Below, one piece after another: positions 43,650 to 52,242 of a stretch of 64,000 nt of DNA; the stretch's first letter is position 1, and each line of letters starts with the position of its first letter. The notes under the pieces were generated by a model that was not told where the DNA came from, did not search any database, and saw only the letters and a list, made by a program, of their open reading frames with translations. The position numbers and the translations under genes are program-made. The stretch comes from Bacteroidota bacterium (GTDB taxonomy: Bacteria > Bacteroidota > Bacteroidia > NS11-12g > UBA955): contig CAUJCT010000049.1 in the NCBI GenBank assembly GCA_963169345.1, positions 1 through 64,000 on the forward strand, in the 5' to 3' direction.

Positions 43650-44528
43650 ATGAATCTGATGAATGAATGGAAATATAGATTCAGGTATTCAGACCCGGTA
43701 ATCAAATTGATTGCGGTGAATGCCATCGTCTTTATTTTTTGTGTCATTTTCAATTTGTTTGCATGGATGTTCAGAGGCGATGTCTGGTCAGAACATCTAA
43801 GAAGTTTTCTTTCTCTGCCTTCTTCATGGTCGGGGATTCTCTACAAACCATGGACAATTGTCACTTACCAGTTCACACATTTCAAGCTGTTTCATATTCT
43901 GTTTAATATGATTGTCCTGAATATGGCTGGCACCATTTTTATGGACTTTTTCAAGAAAAAGGAAGTTTGGAGAGTCTATATTCTGGGAGGTGTACTTGCC
44001 GCATTTTTATTTGCGTTAAGTGCTAATTTTCTTCCTGTATTTCAAGGTCAGACAGATTTTTATCTGATAGGAGCAAGTGCCTCGGTTATGGCTATCTTAT
44101 TTGCAGCTACCACTTATGCTCCGCATATTCGCCTCACTTTATTTGGAGTTTTAGAAATTAAACTGATATGGTTCGCCTTGTTTTTCCTGTTGGTGGATTT
44201 GGTCTCAATACCTGAATCTAATGCCGGTGGACATATTGCTCATATTGGTGGAGTCGTGTTTGGCTGGTTGTATGCCTGGTATAAGAAAAACAGTTACCAA
44301 TATGGACTTTTTGAAAAGAAAGTAACTATGACCACCAAAAAGACACATTTAAAGGTTGAAATAAACGAGAATAAGTCACGCAAATCCAACTTAAGCTCTC
44401 ACGACAAAAGCAATCGTGTGCCAACACAGGAAGAGGTAGATGCCATTCTCGATAAAATTTCGAAATCAGGATATGATAGACTAAGCAAGGAAGAGAAAGA
44501 TATTTTGTTTAAAGCCAGCCAGGAATAG
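43650..44528 (+). CDS. Rhomboid-family intramembrane serine protease
   Basis: A 292-residue membrane protein with six hydrophobic segments. Family motifs are HILFNMIVLNMAGTIF (the HxxxN pair), the catalytic serine in LIGASASVMAILFA, and the catalytic histidine in NAGGHIAHIGGVVFGW. These give a complete Ser-His dyad. The C-terminal 80 residues are soluble and charged, ending in a small helical domain (PTQEEVDAILDKISKSGYDRLSKEEKDILFKAS) found in other Bacteroidota rhomboids. It cleaves single-span membrane proteins; substrates are unknown. It ends 2 nt before the next gene, which must use a TTG start, so the two are co-translated. Confidence 0.92.
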   Translation: MNLMNEWKYRFRYSDPVIKLIAVNAIVFIFCVIFNLFAWMFRGDVWSEHLRSFLSLPSSWSGILYKPWTIVTYQFTHFKLFHILFNMIVLNMAGTIFMDFFKKKEVWRVYILGGVLAAFLFALSANFLPVFQGQTDFYLIGASASVMAILFAATTYAPHIRLTLFGVLEIKLIWFALFFLLVDLVSIPESNAGGHIAHIGGVVFGWLYAWYKKNSYQYGLFEKKVTMTTKKTHLKVEINENKSRKSNLSSHDKSNRVPTQEEVDAILDKISKSGYDRLSKEEKDILFKASQE

Positions 44529-44530
44529 TT

Positions 44531-45607
44531 TTGTTAGCCTTTTTCAGACGATTTGTATTTGCCTTTAATCTGGTTGCCATAATTCTTTTAGGTGGCGCCT
44601 ATCTCTCAGCACTTGTTAATCCTGAAGAAGCCTGGTTTTTTGCACTTCTCGGTTTGGCTTATCCTTTTCTGCTTTTAATCAATATTTTCTTCGCCTTGTT
44701 TTGGTTTTTTCAACTTAAGATCAATGGATTTTTTAGCCTTGGTATTATTCTTTTAGGCTGGAATTTTCTCTCGGCAAGTTTTCAATTCAAACAAAAAAGA
44801 GAGAAATCGGAAGATGCAATTGTAGTGACATCCTATAATGTTGGATTATTTGGATATTTTCAATCCAAATGGCATGTACCTGAAATGATTGCCAAAGTCA
44901 ATTCCATTAATTCAGATATTTTGTGCATACAGGAATTTTTAAATATTGGCGGAAATGGAGTATCTACTGTAGACAGCATCAAGAACGCCTGTGGGTTTAA
45001 ACATTGTTATTTTCAAAAGTTATCGGATGGTAGAAAACGCGGTGAGTATGGCATGGCAGTATTTTCTAAATTCCCGATTGAACATACCGAATTGGTAGAG
45101 TTCGATGGCCTAACAGGGAATATGTGCGTTATTGCTGATATCCGCATTGATACTACACTATACAGAATCTATAATGTGCATCTTCAATCCTTTAAATTTA
45201 AAAAACAGGATTATAAATTCATTACCAGTCCGCCGGAAAACAATGATGAAAAGTTAAAGCAATCAAAAGGTTTGCTGGGCCGTATGAAAAGCGCTTATAT
45301 TAAAAGGGCCATGCAGGTAAGTCGCATTCATGAACATATCGAACAATCAAGAATCCCATACTTCATTATAGGAGACTTCAACGACCCTCCTGTTTCGTAT
45401 TCTTATCATGTTCTTAGTAAAGGGCTCAAAGATGCCTTTGTTGAAAATGGTTCTGGTATGGGCAAGACATACATTGGCATAATGCCTAATTTCCGCATAG
45501 ATTACATACTATATCCAAAAGTATTTGAAGGACTCGATTACAATACCTACAAATTGTCGAGCGACCATAGTATGCTGAACACTATGATAAAATTAAAAAA
45601 TGATTAA
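44531..45607 (+). CDS. Membrane-anchored endonuclease/exonuclease/phosphatase-fold protein
   Basis: A 358-residue protein with two or three N-terminal membrane helices (residues about 1-80) and a C-terminal EEP-superfamily domain with its metal and catalytic residues: SYNVGLFGYF, CIQEFLN, YGMAVFSKFPI, YNVHLQS, IIGDFNDPP and the final SSDHSML. Members include nucleases and phosphodiesterases or sphingomyelinases; which one cannot be told. The start must be TTG at 44531: an in-frame TAA lies at 44510-44512 and the first ATG comes after the membrane helices. It follows the rhomboid gene by 2 nt, probably as a translationally coupled pair. Confidence 0.87.
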   Translation: MLAFFRRFVFAFNLVAIILLGGAYLSALVNPEEAWFFALLGLAYPFLLLINIFFALFWFFQLKINGFFSLGIILLGWNFLSASFQFKQKREKSEDAIVVTSYNVGLFGYFQSKWHVPEMIAKVNSINSDILCIQEFLNIGGNGVSTVDSIKNACGFKHCYFQKLSDGRKRGEYGMAVFSKFPIEHTELVEFDGLTGNMCVIADIRIDTTLYRIYNVHLQSFKFKKQDYKFITSPPENNDEKLKQSKGLLGRMKSAYIKRAMQVSRIHEHIEQSRIPYFIIGDFNDPPVSYSYHVLSKGLKDAFVENGSGMGKTYIGIMPNFRIDYILYPKVFEGLDYNTYKLSSDHSMLNTMIKLKND

Positions 45608-45643
45608 AAAAGTGCTTAATTTCGCCCACTAAATTTCATTCAA

Positions 45644-46600
45644 ATGACTTTTGATTTTGAAAAACCAATTCAGGAATTAATAGAACAGCTTGAAAAAGCT
45701 AAAGAAACCCATTCCAAGGGAAAGATTGATATGAGTGATACCATTTCTTCTTTGGAACATAAAATTGAAGAAACTAAGAAAAATGTATACAGTCATTTGA
45801 CCGGATGGCAAAAGGTTCAGATTTCAAGACATCCTGATCGTCCATACGCCTTGGATTATATCATGGGAATGGCACCTGACTTTTTAGAATTGCATGGTGA
45901 CAGAAATGTGAAAGATGATAAAGCCATGATTGGAGGTTTTGGTACAGTTGATGGTCAGCCCTACATGTTTATTGGTCAGCAGAAAGGACGCAACACTAAA
46001 GAAAGGCAATTCAGAAACTTTGGAATGCCTAATCCTGAAGGCTACAGAAAGGCATTAAGACTGATGAAGCTTGCCGAGAAGTTTAATCGTCCTATCGTTA
46101 CATTTATTGATACTCCAGGTGCTTCGCCGGGTTTAGAAGCTGAAGAGCGCGGTCAGGGTGAAGCTATCGCAAAAAATCTAATGGAAATGGCAGTGCTGAA
46201 AGTGCCGGTCATTTGTATCATAATAGGAGAGGGCGCCAGCGGTGGTGCTTTGGGTATTGGTGTAGGTGATAAGGTGATGATGATGGAAAATACCTGGTAC
46301 TCTGTTATTTCTCCTGAAAGCTGTTCTTCCATCTTATGGAGAACCTGGGAATTCAAAGAAAGAGCCGCTGAAGCTTTAAAACTTACAGCTACGGATATGC
46401 TTAAAAATGGCTTAATTGATGGCATTATTGATGAACCTTTGGGAGGTGCACATAATGATGTTGAAAAGACCATTACTACAGTTAAGAAGGAAATCAAGAA
46501 GCTCTACAAATCTCTAAAAGAAAAGACGCCTGATGAGCTGATCAATGACCGTATTGCAAAATTCAGCAGTATGGGTGTTGTGCGCGAACTGGAAGCCTAG
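45644..46600 (+). CDS. accA: Acetyl-CoA carboxylase carboxyltransferase subunit alpha
   Basis: Carboxyltransferase half that forms malonyl-CoA for fatty acid synthesis. In 318 residues: the N-terminal helical region ([17 protein letters not shown]), [120 protein letters not shown] and a C-terminal HNDVEKTI. All are diagnostic of AccA and full length. accD is not adjacent, as is usual. It converges on rplT across a 490-bp gap that contains a large direct duplication. Confidence 0.97.
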   Translation: MTFDFEKPIQELIEQLEKAKETHSKGKIDMSDTISSLEHKIEETKKNVYSHLTGWQKVQISRHPDRPYALDYIMGMAPDFLELHGDRNVKDDKAMIGGFGTVDGQPYMFIGQQKGRNTKERQFRNFGMPNPEGYRKALRLMKLAEKFNRPIVTFIDTPGASPGLEAEERGQGEAIAKNLMEMAVLKVPVICIIIGEGASGGALGIGVGDKVMMMENTWYSVISPESCSSILWRTWEFKERAAEALKLTATDMLKNGLIDGIIDEPLGGAHNDVEKTITTVKKEIKKLYKSLKEKTPDELINDRIAKFSSMGVVRELEA

Positions 46601-46692
46601 TTTTTTACCTGTTTTTTTAATTATTATTTCATAAGAGTTTCTTTAAACTAATACACAGTTTACTGGGTGTAATAAGTTTTTATTGCTCTTGG

Positions 46693-46840
46693 TGTATTTA
46701 TTTTAATCTTTGATACCCTGCTAGGGTATTGGAAATTAAAAAAACTCAAGGATTTTGTTTTCCATTTAAAAAGAATACTACCCTTCATACAAAAAATAGA
46801 TTGGACTTCAATAAAGTACGTTTGGAAAATTGAATTAAAA
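46693..46840 (+). repeat. 148-bp direct repeat, copy 1
   Basis: About 91% identical to 46861-47008 (13 mismatches counted by eye, no gaps), at a period of 168 bp. Each copy contains nested complementary arms GGGTATT...GGAAA and TTTTCC...AATACTACCC that could fold into an imperfect hairpin. Confidence 0.9.
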
Positions 46841-46860
46841 AGTGTTTATGAAATAAGGGA

Positions 46861-47008
46861 TGTATTTATTTTAATCTCAAACACTCTTCTAGGGTATTGG
46901 AAATTAAAAAAACTCCAGGATTTTATTTTCCATTTAAAAAGAATACTACCCTTCACACAAAAAATAGATTGGATTTCAATAAACTTCGCTTGGAAAATTG
47001 AATTAAAA
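46861..47008 (+). repeat. 148-bp direct repeat, copy 2
   Basis: Second copy of 46693-46840. Most differences lie in a 13-bp stretch near the left end and in one 6-bp cluster near the right end. The CTAGGGTATTGGAAATTAAA core is identical in both. Confidence 0.9.
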
Positions 47009-47033
47009 TATGTAGTATTTGAAATATATCTGA

Positions 47034-47066
47034 CAAAAAAAAAGGAAGCCATTCAGCTTCCTTTTT
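47034..47066 (-). terminator. Terminator of the thrS-infC-rpmI-rplT operon
   Basis: 6-bp stem GGAAGC/GCTTCC with a CATTCA loop, between an A-run and a T-run. On the minus strand it follows rplT by 26 nt and ends in eight or more Ts. It could also stop read-through from accA. Confidence 0.85.
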
Positions 47067-47092
47067 TGTAAAGTTTATTCGAACAAAACGAA

Positions 47093-47650
47093 TTATTCTT
47101 CGTCTTTGGTTTCTTTTTTAGCTTTAGTAGCTCTTGCTTTTTTAACCGGAGCTTCTTCAGTTGCAGGGGTTTCAGTTTCAACAGAAACTTCCGCTACTGG
47201 AGCTGCTTTTTTAGTTGCGGTTTTTTTAGGAGCAGCAACTTTGGTTTCAACAGGGTTAGAGGTTTTAGCTTTAGGCATGTTGTCAGGGCGTGATACCGGA
47301 GTAGCATCTTTTACTTCGTTGACAATTGCTTTGAAAGCTTCAGGGTGATTGAGAGCGAGGTCGGCTAGTGCTTTACGGCTAAGGGTAATGTTCTTAGCGT
47401 TAAGTTTACCGATGAACTCGGAATAAGACATTCCGTAGTCTCTAACTGCTGCATTGATACGAACGATCCAAACGGAACGAACATTTCTTTTCTTTTGTTT
47501 ACGGTCGCGGTAGGCATAACCTAAACCTTTTTCGACTGCGTTTTTGGCTACTGTCCAAACATTTTTTCTTCTTCCGAAGTAGCCTTTGGCCATTTTAAGG
47601 ACCTTTTTTCTTCTTGCTTTTGAAGCGACGTGATTAACTGAACGTGGCAT
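47093..47650 (-). CDS. rplT: 50S ribosomal protein L20 with long C-terminal tail
   Basis: The first about 116 residues are a normal L20: [70 protein letters not shown], and [20 protein letters not shown]20 binds 23S rRNA early in 50S assembly. This protein then continues for about 69 more residues of low-complexity Ala/Lys/Glu/Thr/Pro sequence ([38 protein letters not shown]), making 185 residues against the usual 114-120. The frame stays open to a single stop, directly before the terminator, so this is not an obvious frameshift. Last gene of the operon; 90 nt after rpmI. Confidence 0.95.
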   Translation of the reverse strand: MPRSVNHVASKARRKKVLKMAKGYFGRRKNVWTVAKNAVEKGLGYAYRDRKQKKRNVRSVWIVRINAAVRDYGMSYSEFIGKLNAKNITLSRKALADLALNHPEAFKAIVNEVKDATPVSRPDNMPKAKTSNPVETKVAAPKKTATKKAAPVAEVSVETETPATEEAPVKKARATKAKKETKDEE

Positions 47651-47740
47651 TTTACTTTGTTTCTTTTAATGAGTTAATGATGTTATGGCAGGCGTGAATT
47701 GAATCAGCTTAAGGGCCTGACAAGGTTTTTTTACAATCTA

Positions 47741-47941
47741 TTATTTGCCGATTGTCAACATGAATCTCATGTTAGGCATGTCCACTTCACTAACCAGACC
47801 AGCGTGAGCAAGTCCGCGTTTACGTTTAGTGGCTTTTTTGGTCAGGATGTGGTTTTTAAACGCTTTTTTACGTTTAATCTTTCCTGTACCTGTAATGCTA
47901 ACTCTCTTCTTAGCACTACTGTTGGTCTTCATCTTTGGCAT
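47741..47941 (-). CDS. rpmI: 50S ribosomal protein L35
   Basis: 66 residues, the normal length, with [14 protein letters not shown], the basic [23 protein letters not shown] segment and the closing MLTIGK. Assembled late in the 50S subunit. Lies 39 nt after infC and before rplT, the universal order of this operon. The 90-nt gap to rplT has room for an L20-responsive leader but I could not draw one with confidence. Confidence 0.97.
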   Translation of the reverse strand: MPKMKTNSSAKKRVSITGTGKIKRKKAFKNHILTKKATKRKRGLAHAGLVSEVDMPNMRFMLTIGK

Positions 47942-47980
47942 AATATACTATTTTCTTTTTTCCTAAAATGTTATTCGGTC

Positions 47981-48568
47981 CTATTTCTTTTTTACCGGTC
48001 CTAGCAAGATAATCATTTTTTTACCTTCCTGCTTTGGTGTCGATTCGAGCTTGGCAATACCATCTTCAATCAATTTATTGGCAAAACGCATTAAAAGTTC
48101 TTCACCACGCTCTTTGTAAACAATGGTACGACCTTTAAAAAAAACATAAGCTCTTACTTTAGCTCCTTCTGAAAGGAATTTAGTAGCGTGCTTGAGTTTA
48201 AAGTCGACGTCATGCTCATCAGTGTTTGGTCCGAAACGGATTTCTTTCACTTCATTGACTACAGCATTCGCTTTAATCTCTTTTTGTTTTTTCTTTTGCT
48301 CGTATAAGAACTTGTTGTAATCGACAACTTTACAAACCGGAGGTTCAGCATTTGGAGAAATCTCCACCAAATCCAACTCCATCTCCTGAGCCAATTTTAA
48401 TGCGTCGTTGATACGCATTACTTTCGACTCCATTCCATCAGCTATTACCCTTACCTCCTCGGCAGTAATGAACTTGTTAATTTTGTGTAAAGCTTCACGT
48501 CTGCCGCGATTGGGGCGTGGACCGTTCGGTTTTGGCTTTACGGTAGGTTTAAAAGGCTTTTTTATCAA
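47981..48568 (-). CDS. infC: Translation initiation factor IF-3, TTG start
   Basis: 195-residue IF-3, which binds the 30S subunit and checks the start codon and initiator tRNA. Both domains are complete: N-domain ([67 protein letters not shown]) and C-domain ([40 protein letters not shown] ... [13 protein letters not shown]). No ATG lies before the conserved N-domain. The frame is blocked by a TAA directly upstream (48571-48569), so the start must be TTG at 48568 (or ATA at 48565). A rare start fits known IF-3 autoregulation, where IF-3 discriminates against its own non-AUG codon. It begins 11 nt after the thrS stop. Confidence 0.96.
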   Translation of the reverse strand: MIKKPFKPTVKPKPNGPRPNRGRREALHKINKFITAEEVRVIADGMESKVMRINDALKLAQEMELDLVEISPNAEPPVCKVVDYNKFLYEQKKKQKEIKANAVVNEVKEIRFGPNTDEHDVDFKLKHATKFLSEGAKVRAYVFFKGRTIVYKERGEELLMRFANKLIEDGIAKLESTPKQEGKKMIILLGPVKKK

Positions 48569-48579
48569 TTACTATAAAA

Positions 48580-50517
48580 TTAATTTAATTGCTTTTCTAT
48601 CTCAGAATTTACATAAGCTGCAAATGCTTCAACAGTCATTGACCCCAAATCTTCTCCTCCTTGCTTCCTCACAGTCACCGTGTTGTCCGATTGCTCTTTT
48701 TCACCCAATATCAGCATCAGCGGCACTCTCTTCAACTCGGCATCCCGGATTTTCTTTCCGGTTTTCTCCGACCTGTCGTCAATGAGGGCGCGAATATCGT
48801 GATTTTTTAGGATATTTAAAACTTTTTCTGAATATTCTTGATATTTTTCACTAATAGGCAAAATCATCACCTGCTCGGGGTTTAACCACAATGGAAATTT
48901 ACCTGCATAATGCTCCAGCAAGAATCCAATGAATCGCTCATGTGTGCTCAAAGGTGCCCTGTGTAATATCAATGGACGCTCTTTTTCGCTCTTCTCATTG
49001 ATGAAATACAAGTCGAATCGCTCTGCCTGTGCAAAGTCAACCTGATTGGTAGCCAGTGTAAATTCTCTTCCAATCGCACTCCAAATCTGAATATCGATTT
49101 TTGGTCCGTAAAAGGCCGCTTCGTCCTCAACTTCAATATATGGAATACCTGATTTTATAAGGACATTGCGCACCATCTCCTCAGTTTCCTTCCACAATTC
49201 CGGTGAGTTGATGTATTTCTGACCAAGTTTCTTAGGATCATGTTTGCTGAATCGCATCACATATTTATCAATACCAAATACTTTGAAATACTTCAAATAC
49301 AAAGCGTTTACTGCTTTAAATTCTGATTCAAACTGAGCTTTAGTACAGTAAATATGTGCATCGTTCATTTGCAATGAACGTACACGCATCAAGCCAAACA
49401 GCTCACCGGATTGTTCGTATCTGTAACAAGTGCCATACTCAGCATAGCGAACCGGTAAGTCGCGGTGTGATTTTGGTGTAGCAGCAAAAATCTTGTGATG
49501 GTGAGGACAGTTCATAGCCTTCAGATAGTAATTGATACCATCCAGTTCCATTGGTGGAAACATGCTATCTGCATAGTAGGGAAGGTGCCCGCTTTTAATG
49601 TACATGCTTTCTTTGGCGATATGCGGCGATTTCACACGCATGTAACCTGCCTCTTTTTCAGTTTTCTTGGCGAAAGCTTCCAGCAATTCTATGATAGCGG
49701 CACCTTTAGGTAACCACAATGGCAAACCTGGTCCAACGTCATCGTCGAAGGCGAAAATCTCTAACTCTTTACCCAAAAGTCTGTGGTCGCGTTTTTTTGC
49801 TTCCTCCAGCATCTGCATGTGGGCATCCAGTTCCGATTTTTTAGGGAAGGTAATTCCGTAAATACGGGTCAGCTGTTTGTTTTTTTCATCGCCTCTCCAG
49901 TAGGCACCTGCTAAACTTAAAATTTTAACAGCTTTGATGTATCCTGTATGAGGCAAATGTGGTCCACGACATAAATCAGTGAAATTGCCCTGATGGTAGA
50001 AAGTAATCTCTCCATCATTCAATTCATTAATCAGTTCTATTTTGTATGGATCACCTTTCTGAGTGAAATATTCCAAAGCTTCAGCTTTAGACACTTGCTT
50101 ACGGGTATAGGCATTTTCCTGTTTGGCCAGCTCAAGCATTTTAGCTTCCAGTTTGGCAAAATCCTCACTGGTGAATTTGTAATCACCAAAGTCTATATCG
50201 TAATAAAAACCTGAATCAATGGCTGGACCAATTCCAAATTTTACACCAGGATACAAAGCTTCTAATGCTTCGGCCAAAAGGTGAGCGGATGAGTGCCAGA
50301 AAGTACTTTTACCTTCTTTATCATCCCATTTTAGTAAAGAAACATGACTGTCTTCCGTAATAGCTCTACCCGTCTCAATCACCATTCCATTGACTTTGGC
50401 GGCGATGATGTTTCTGGCAAGCCCCTCACTAATGCTCAGGGCAATTTCGTGTGCAGTAACCCCTTTTGGGTACTGTCTCACACTTCCATCTGGTAGGGTT
50501 ATATGAATTTCCGACAT
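48580..50517 (-). CDS. thrS: Threonyl-tRNA synthetase
   Basis: 645-residue class II synthetase that charges tRNA-Thr and edits mischarged serine. Domains in order: TGS (ITLPDGSVRQYPKGVTAHEIA), the editing domain with the HSSAHLLAEALEALYPGVKFGIGP histidine pair and TDLCRGPHL, the catalytic core with motif 2-like YEQSGELFGLMRVRSLQMNDAHIYC and zinc ligands (MNCPHHHKIF cysteine and histidines), motif 3 APLSTHERFIGFLLEHY, and a C-terminal anticodon-binding domain (PEQVMILPISEKY, LIDDRSEKTGKKIRDAEL). Full length and intact. First gene of the thrS-infC-rpmI-rplT operon. Its promoter is preceded by a repeated 41-bp upstream element. Confidence 0.97.
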   Translation of the reverse strand: MSEIHITLPDGSVRQYPKGVTAHEIALSISEGLARNIIAAKVNGMVIETGRAITEDSHVSLLKWDDKEGKSTFWHSSAHLLAEALEALYPGVKFGIGPAIDSGFYYDIDFGDYKFTSEDFAKLEAKMLELAKQENAYTRKQVSKAEALEYFTQKGDPYKIELINELNDGEITFYHQGNFTDLCRGPHLPHTGYIKAVKILSLAGAYWRGDEKNKQLTRIYGITFPKKSELDAHMQMLEEAKKRDHRLLGKELEIFAFDDDVGPGLPLWLPKGAAIIELLEAFAKKTEKEAGYMRVKSPHIAKESMYIKSGHLPYYADSMFPPMELDGINYYLKAMNCPHHHKIFAATPKSHRDLPVRYAEYGTCYRYEQSGELFGLMRVRSLQMNDAHIYCTKAQFESEFKAVNALYLKYFKVFGIDKYVMRFSKHDPKKLGQKYINSPELWKETEEMVRNVLIKSGIPYIEVEDEAAFYGPKIDIQIWSAIGREFTLATNQVDFAQAERFDLYFINEKSEKERPLILHRAPLSTHERFIGFLLEHYAGKFPLWLNPEQVMILPISEKYQEYSEKVLNILKNHDIRALIDDRSEKTGKKIRDAELKRVPLMLILGEKEQSDNTVTVRKQGGEDLGSMTVEAFAAYVNSEIEKQLN

Positions 50518-50528
50518 AAAAAAGAGTG

Positions 50529-50536
50529 CAAATATA
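50529..50536 (-). promoter_or_regulatory. -7 promoter box of thrS
   Basis: TATATTTG on the minus strand, an exact TAnnTTTG match, 11 nt before the ATG at 50517. There is no space for a long T-box-like leader. Confidence 0.7.
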
Positions 50537-50576
50537 GGAGGATAAGATGGGAAAATAAAGAGATGAATGGAGGAAA

Positions 50577-50597
50577 AGCTGAGGCTGCGCTGCTGAA
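50577..50597 (+). repeat. 21-bp direct repeat, copy 1
   Basis: Begins AGCTGAGGCTGCGCTGCTGA. Matches 50672-50692 at 19 of 21 positions, 95 bp apart. Confidence 0.7.
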
Positions 50598-50632
50598 AAG
50601 CTGAAAAGCTGAATTGTGTCGCGGTAGAAGGG
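50592..50632 (-). repeat. 41-bp upstream repeat of thrS (octamer block)
   Basis: On the minus strand it begins CCCTTCTACCGCGACACAAT and continues as octamers ATTCAGCT, TTTCAGCT, TTTCAGCA. It is 37/41 identical to 41167-41207 and oriented the same way relative to the gene downstream (thrS here, tcdA there). Confidence 0.85.
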
Positions 50633-50671
50633 TTAAGATGTAAAGTCGTTATGGCGTTAAGTCATAGGGGA

Positions 50672-50692
50672 AGCTGTGGCTTCGCTGCTGAA
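50672..50692 (+). repeat. 21-bp direct repeat, copy 2
   Basis: Begins AGCTGTGGCTTCGCTGCTGA. Partner of 50577-50597. Confidence 0.7.
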
Positions 50693-50952
50693 GATTACAT
50701 TTTCGACAATCCTTCCGTTTATTCCGTTTGCGTAAACAAACCAATGACGTGTCAATCCCGTAGGTACGGAACCAATTTCTGTGTGTTTTGCGTGTTTGTT
50801 GCGTAAATGCATGCATTTGCGTCTTCGATGGACTAACAAACGCATACTCCCTTTCCACAATCTTCATTTCAGCGATATACCCCAAGACTTATCGAATTTC
50901 GACTTAACGTCCTTTTGCCTGTTCTATCCCATTTTTGAGTTCTACCTCTTCG

Positions 50953-52242
50953 TCACATTTTAAAACTCTTCTCTATTGACTTTTTTAAATCCGGATGAAC
51001 ACCGGTTTTGTCCGCATATTTCTGCCATTTGTCAACTACATTGACTATGTCATCAATAATTATTTCAGGTTTTTTAATATTGACATGCCTTGCTACCTGT
51101 AAAAAATCTTCTTTTGAAATCTGCCTGCGTTTGCCATTAACACTTAATGATTGCTGACTGACCCAATGGCTGCCCGGTCTGAATGCATGGCAAACATCAT
51201 ACGCAGGAGTTAAGCGCCACTGCCCATTTTTATCCATCATAAAAGCAAAGTTTTTAGTGTGATCATCGCAATTTTTGCTCAAGACATTAAAGACCATTCT
51301 CCGAAATAATTGTTCGGCATCCTGATACGGCAGTCTCAGTATGCGCATGGTTTGAAATAATTGCTCGTAACTGTAACTTAAAATATCATTGAAATCGAAA
51401 TGCATCATGGCACAGAAACTTTGAATATGTATTTTTTCGTTGTTATATGTGCGGTCAAATCGTTTGGTCATGAAATGTGCTCTGTCATTTTCTTCGAGCA
51501 GTTGACATGGCATCATGTGGATTCCTGCATCCTGAGCCATTAGATAGTAGGCCATTTCGACACGACCATAGCCATCAGAAGCGCCGAACTGAGCATCGTG
51601 TACACCATCAAACTTAATCAGCCAGTGACTGAACCCATCGGGAGCATTAGATTGACCCGAGCGCATCACTTTTGTTACGGGGTTATAGGCTATGACTGCT
51701 TTTGCTCTGGCGCCACCAGCCGATGTGCCTATTTTAAGGATATCCAGTAAGGCTTTGTCTTCTTCCTTTGAAAGTGATGTGTTGAACTTGGCTTTACCGC
51801 TGACAATATTTTGAGCAAGTTGAATCAAATCATCCAGTTCGATTAAAGTAGAATTTGAAGCAATAGGAGGTTGTACCGGTTCGAATTCAAGAGCTCCCAT
51901 ACCCCTTTTACCAATGAAACACAACATCTCGACAGGATTTAGGCTGTCATTTGGGCGACCATGACGTACCAGCCATGCATTGATTAAGGCATTGCCATAT
52001 TTATCAGGCAGCACATCTGCAAGTAAGCCTGGCAAACCTTTGAAAGTGGAATTGTTGCGGAGATTTGGAAAATTGAAAATCCTTGCCTTCGGGCTCTGGA
52101 CAGGCATATATACAGGCGATATATCCCAGTTATTTTTAGAAAACTCGGGATGAAACTCGAAGCTACCCGTTTTTTCTTCTTCATTCCAAACAACGGCACC
52201 AGCCAGTTTATTCCATATTTTAATGTATGCTGAGTGGACCAT
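50953..52242 (-). CDS. hipA: HipA-family serine/threonine kinase toxin
   Basis: Toxin kinase of the HipBA type; E. coli HipA phosphorylates glutamyl-tRNA synthetase and stops translation. In 429 residues the N-terminal HipA_N domain (GSFEFHPEF ... FKGLPGLLADVLPDKYGNALINAWL) is followed by the kinase core: GTSAGGARAKAVIAY (glycine-rich ATP loop), SHWLIKFDG (lysine), FMTKRFDR, the catalytic loop VLSKNCDDHTKNFAFM (NxDxHxKN-like) and LTPAYDVCHAF (metal-binding aspartate). All active-site positions appear intact. The start is the ATG at 52242, overlapping the hipB stop as TAATG; an upstream TTG at 52248 is less likely. The target here is unproven. Confidence 0.93.
   Translation of the reverse strand: MVHSAYIKIWNKLAGAVVWNEEEKTGSFEFHPEFSKNNWDISPVYMPVQSPKARIFNFPNLRNNSTFKGLPGLLADVLPDKYGNALINAWLVRHGRPNDSLNPVEMLCFIGKRGMGALEFEPVQPPIASNSTLIELDDLIQLAQNIVSGKAKFNTSLSKEEDKALLDILKIGTSAGGARAKAVIAYNPVTKVMRSGQSNAPDGFSHWLIKFDGVHDAQFGASDGYGRVEMAYYLMAQDAGIHMMPCQLLEENDRAHFMTKRFDRTYNNEKIHIQSFCAMMHFDFNDILSYSYEQLFQTMRILRLPYQDAEQLFRRMVFNVLSKNCDDHTKNFAFMMDKNGQWRLTPAYDVCHAFRPGSHWVSQQSLSVNGKRRQISKEDFLQVARHVNIKKPEIIIDDIVNVVDKWQKYADKTGVHPDLKKSIEKSFKM

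Larger units (their letters stand above)
46601..47092. other. Intergenic region with a 148-bp direct duplication
   Basis: This 492-bp gap between accA and rplT, both reading toward it, holds two copies of a 148-bp AT-rich sequence and the rplT terminator. No convincing gene is present; short frames in it do not have conserved starts. Confidence 0.85.
50518..50952. other. Intergenic region between hipA and thrS
   Basis: 435 bp holding the thrS -7 box (50529-50536), the 41-bp shared upstream repeat (50592-50632) and a 21-bp direct repeat. The part from about 50700 to 50952 has short open frames without conserved starts. No gene is supported. Confidence 0.75.

Noticed and set aside
46846-47052. 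68-residue open frame on the minus strand
   Set aside because: It runs through the second 148-bp repeat and the rplT terminator; composition is low-complexity and there is no matching frame in the first repeat copy.
48568-48570. ATT start codon for infC, as in E. coli
   Set aside because: An ATT is present but it is out of frame with the IF-3 coding sequence; the in-frame candidates are TTG and ATA.
50640-50952. Small genes between hipA and thrS
   Set aside because: The open frames there overlap each other on both strands, lack conserved starts and have no recognisable content.
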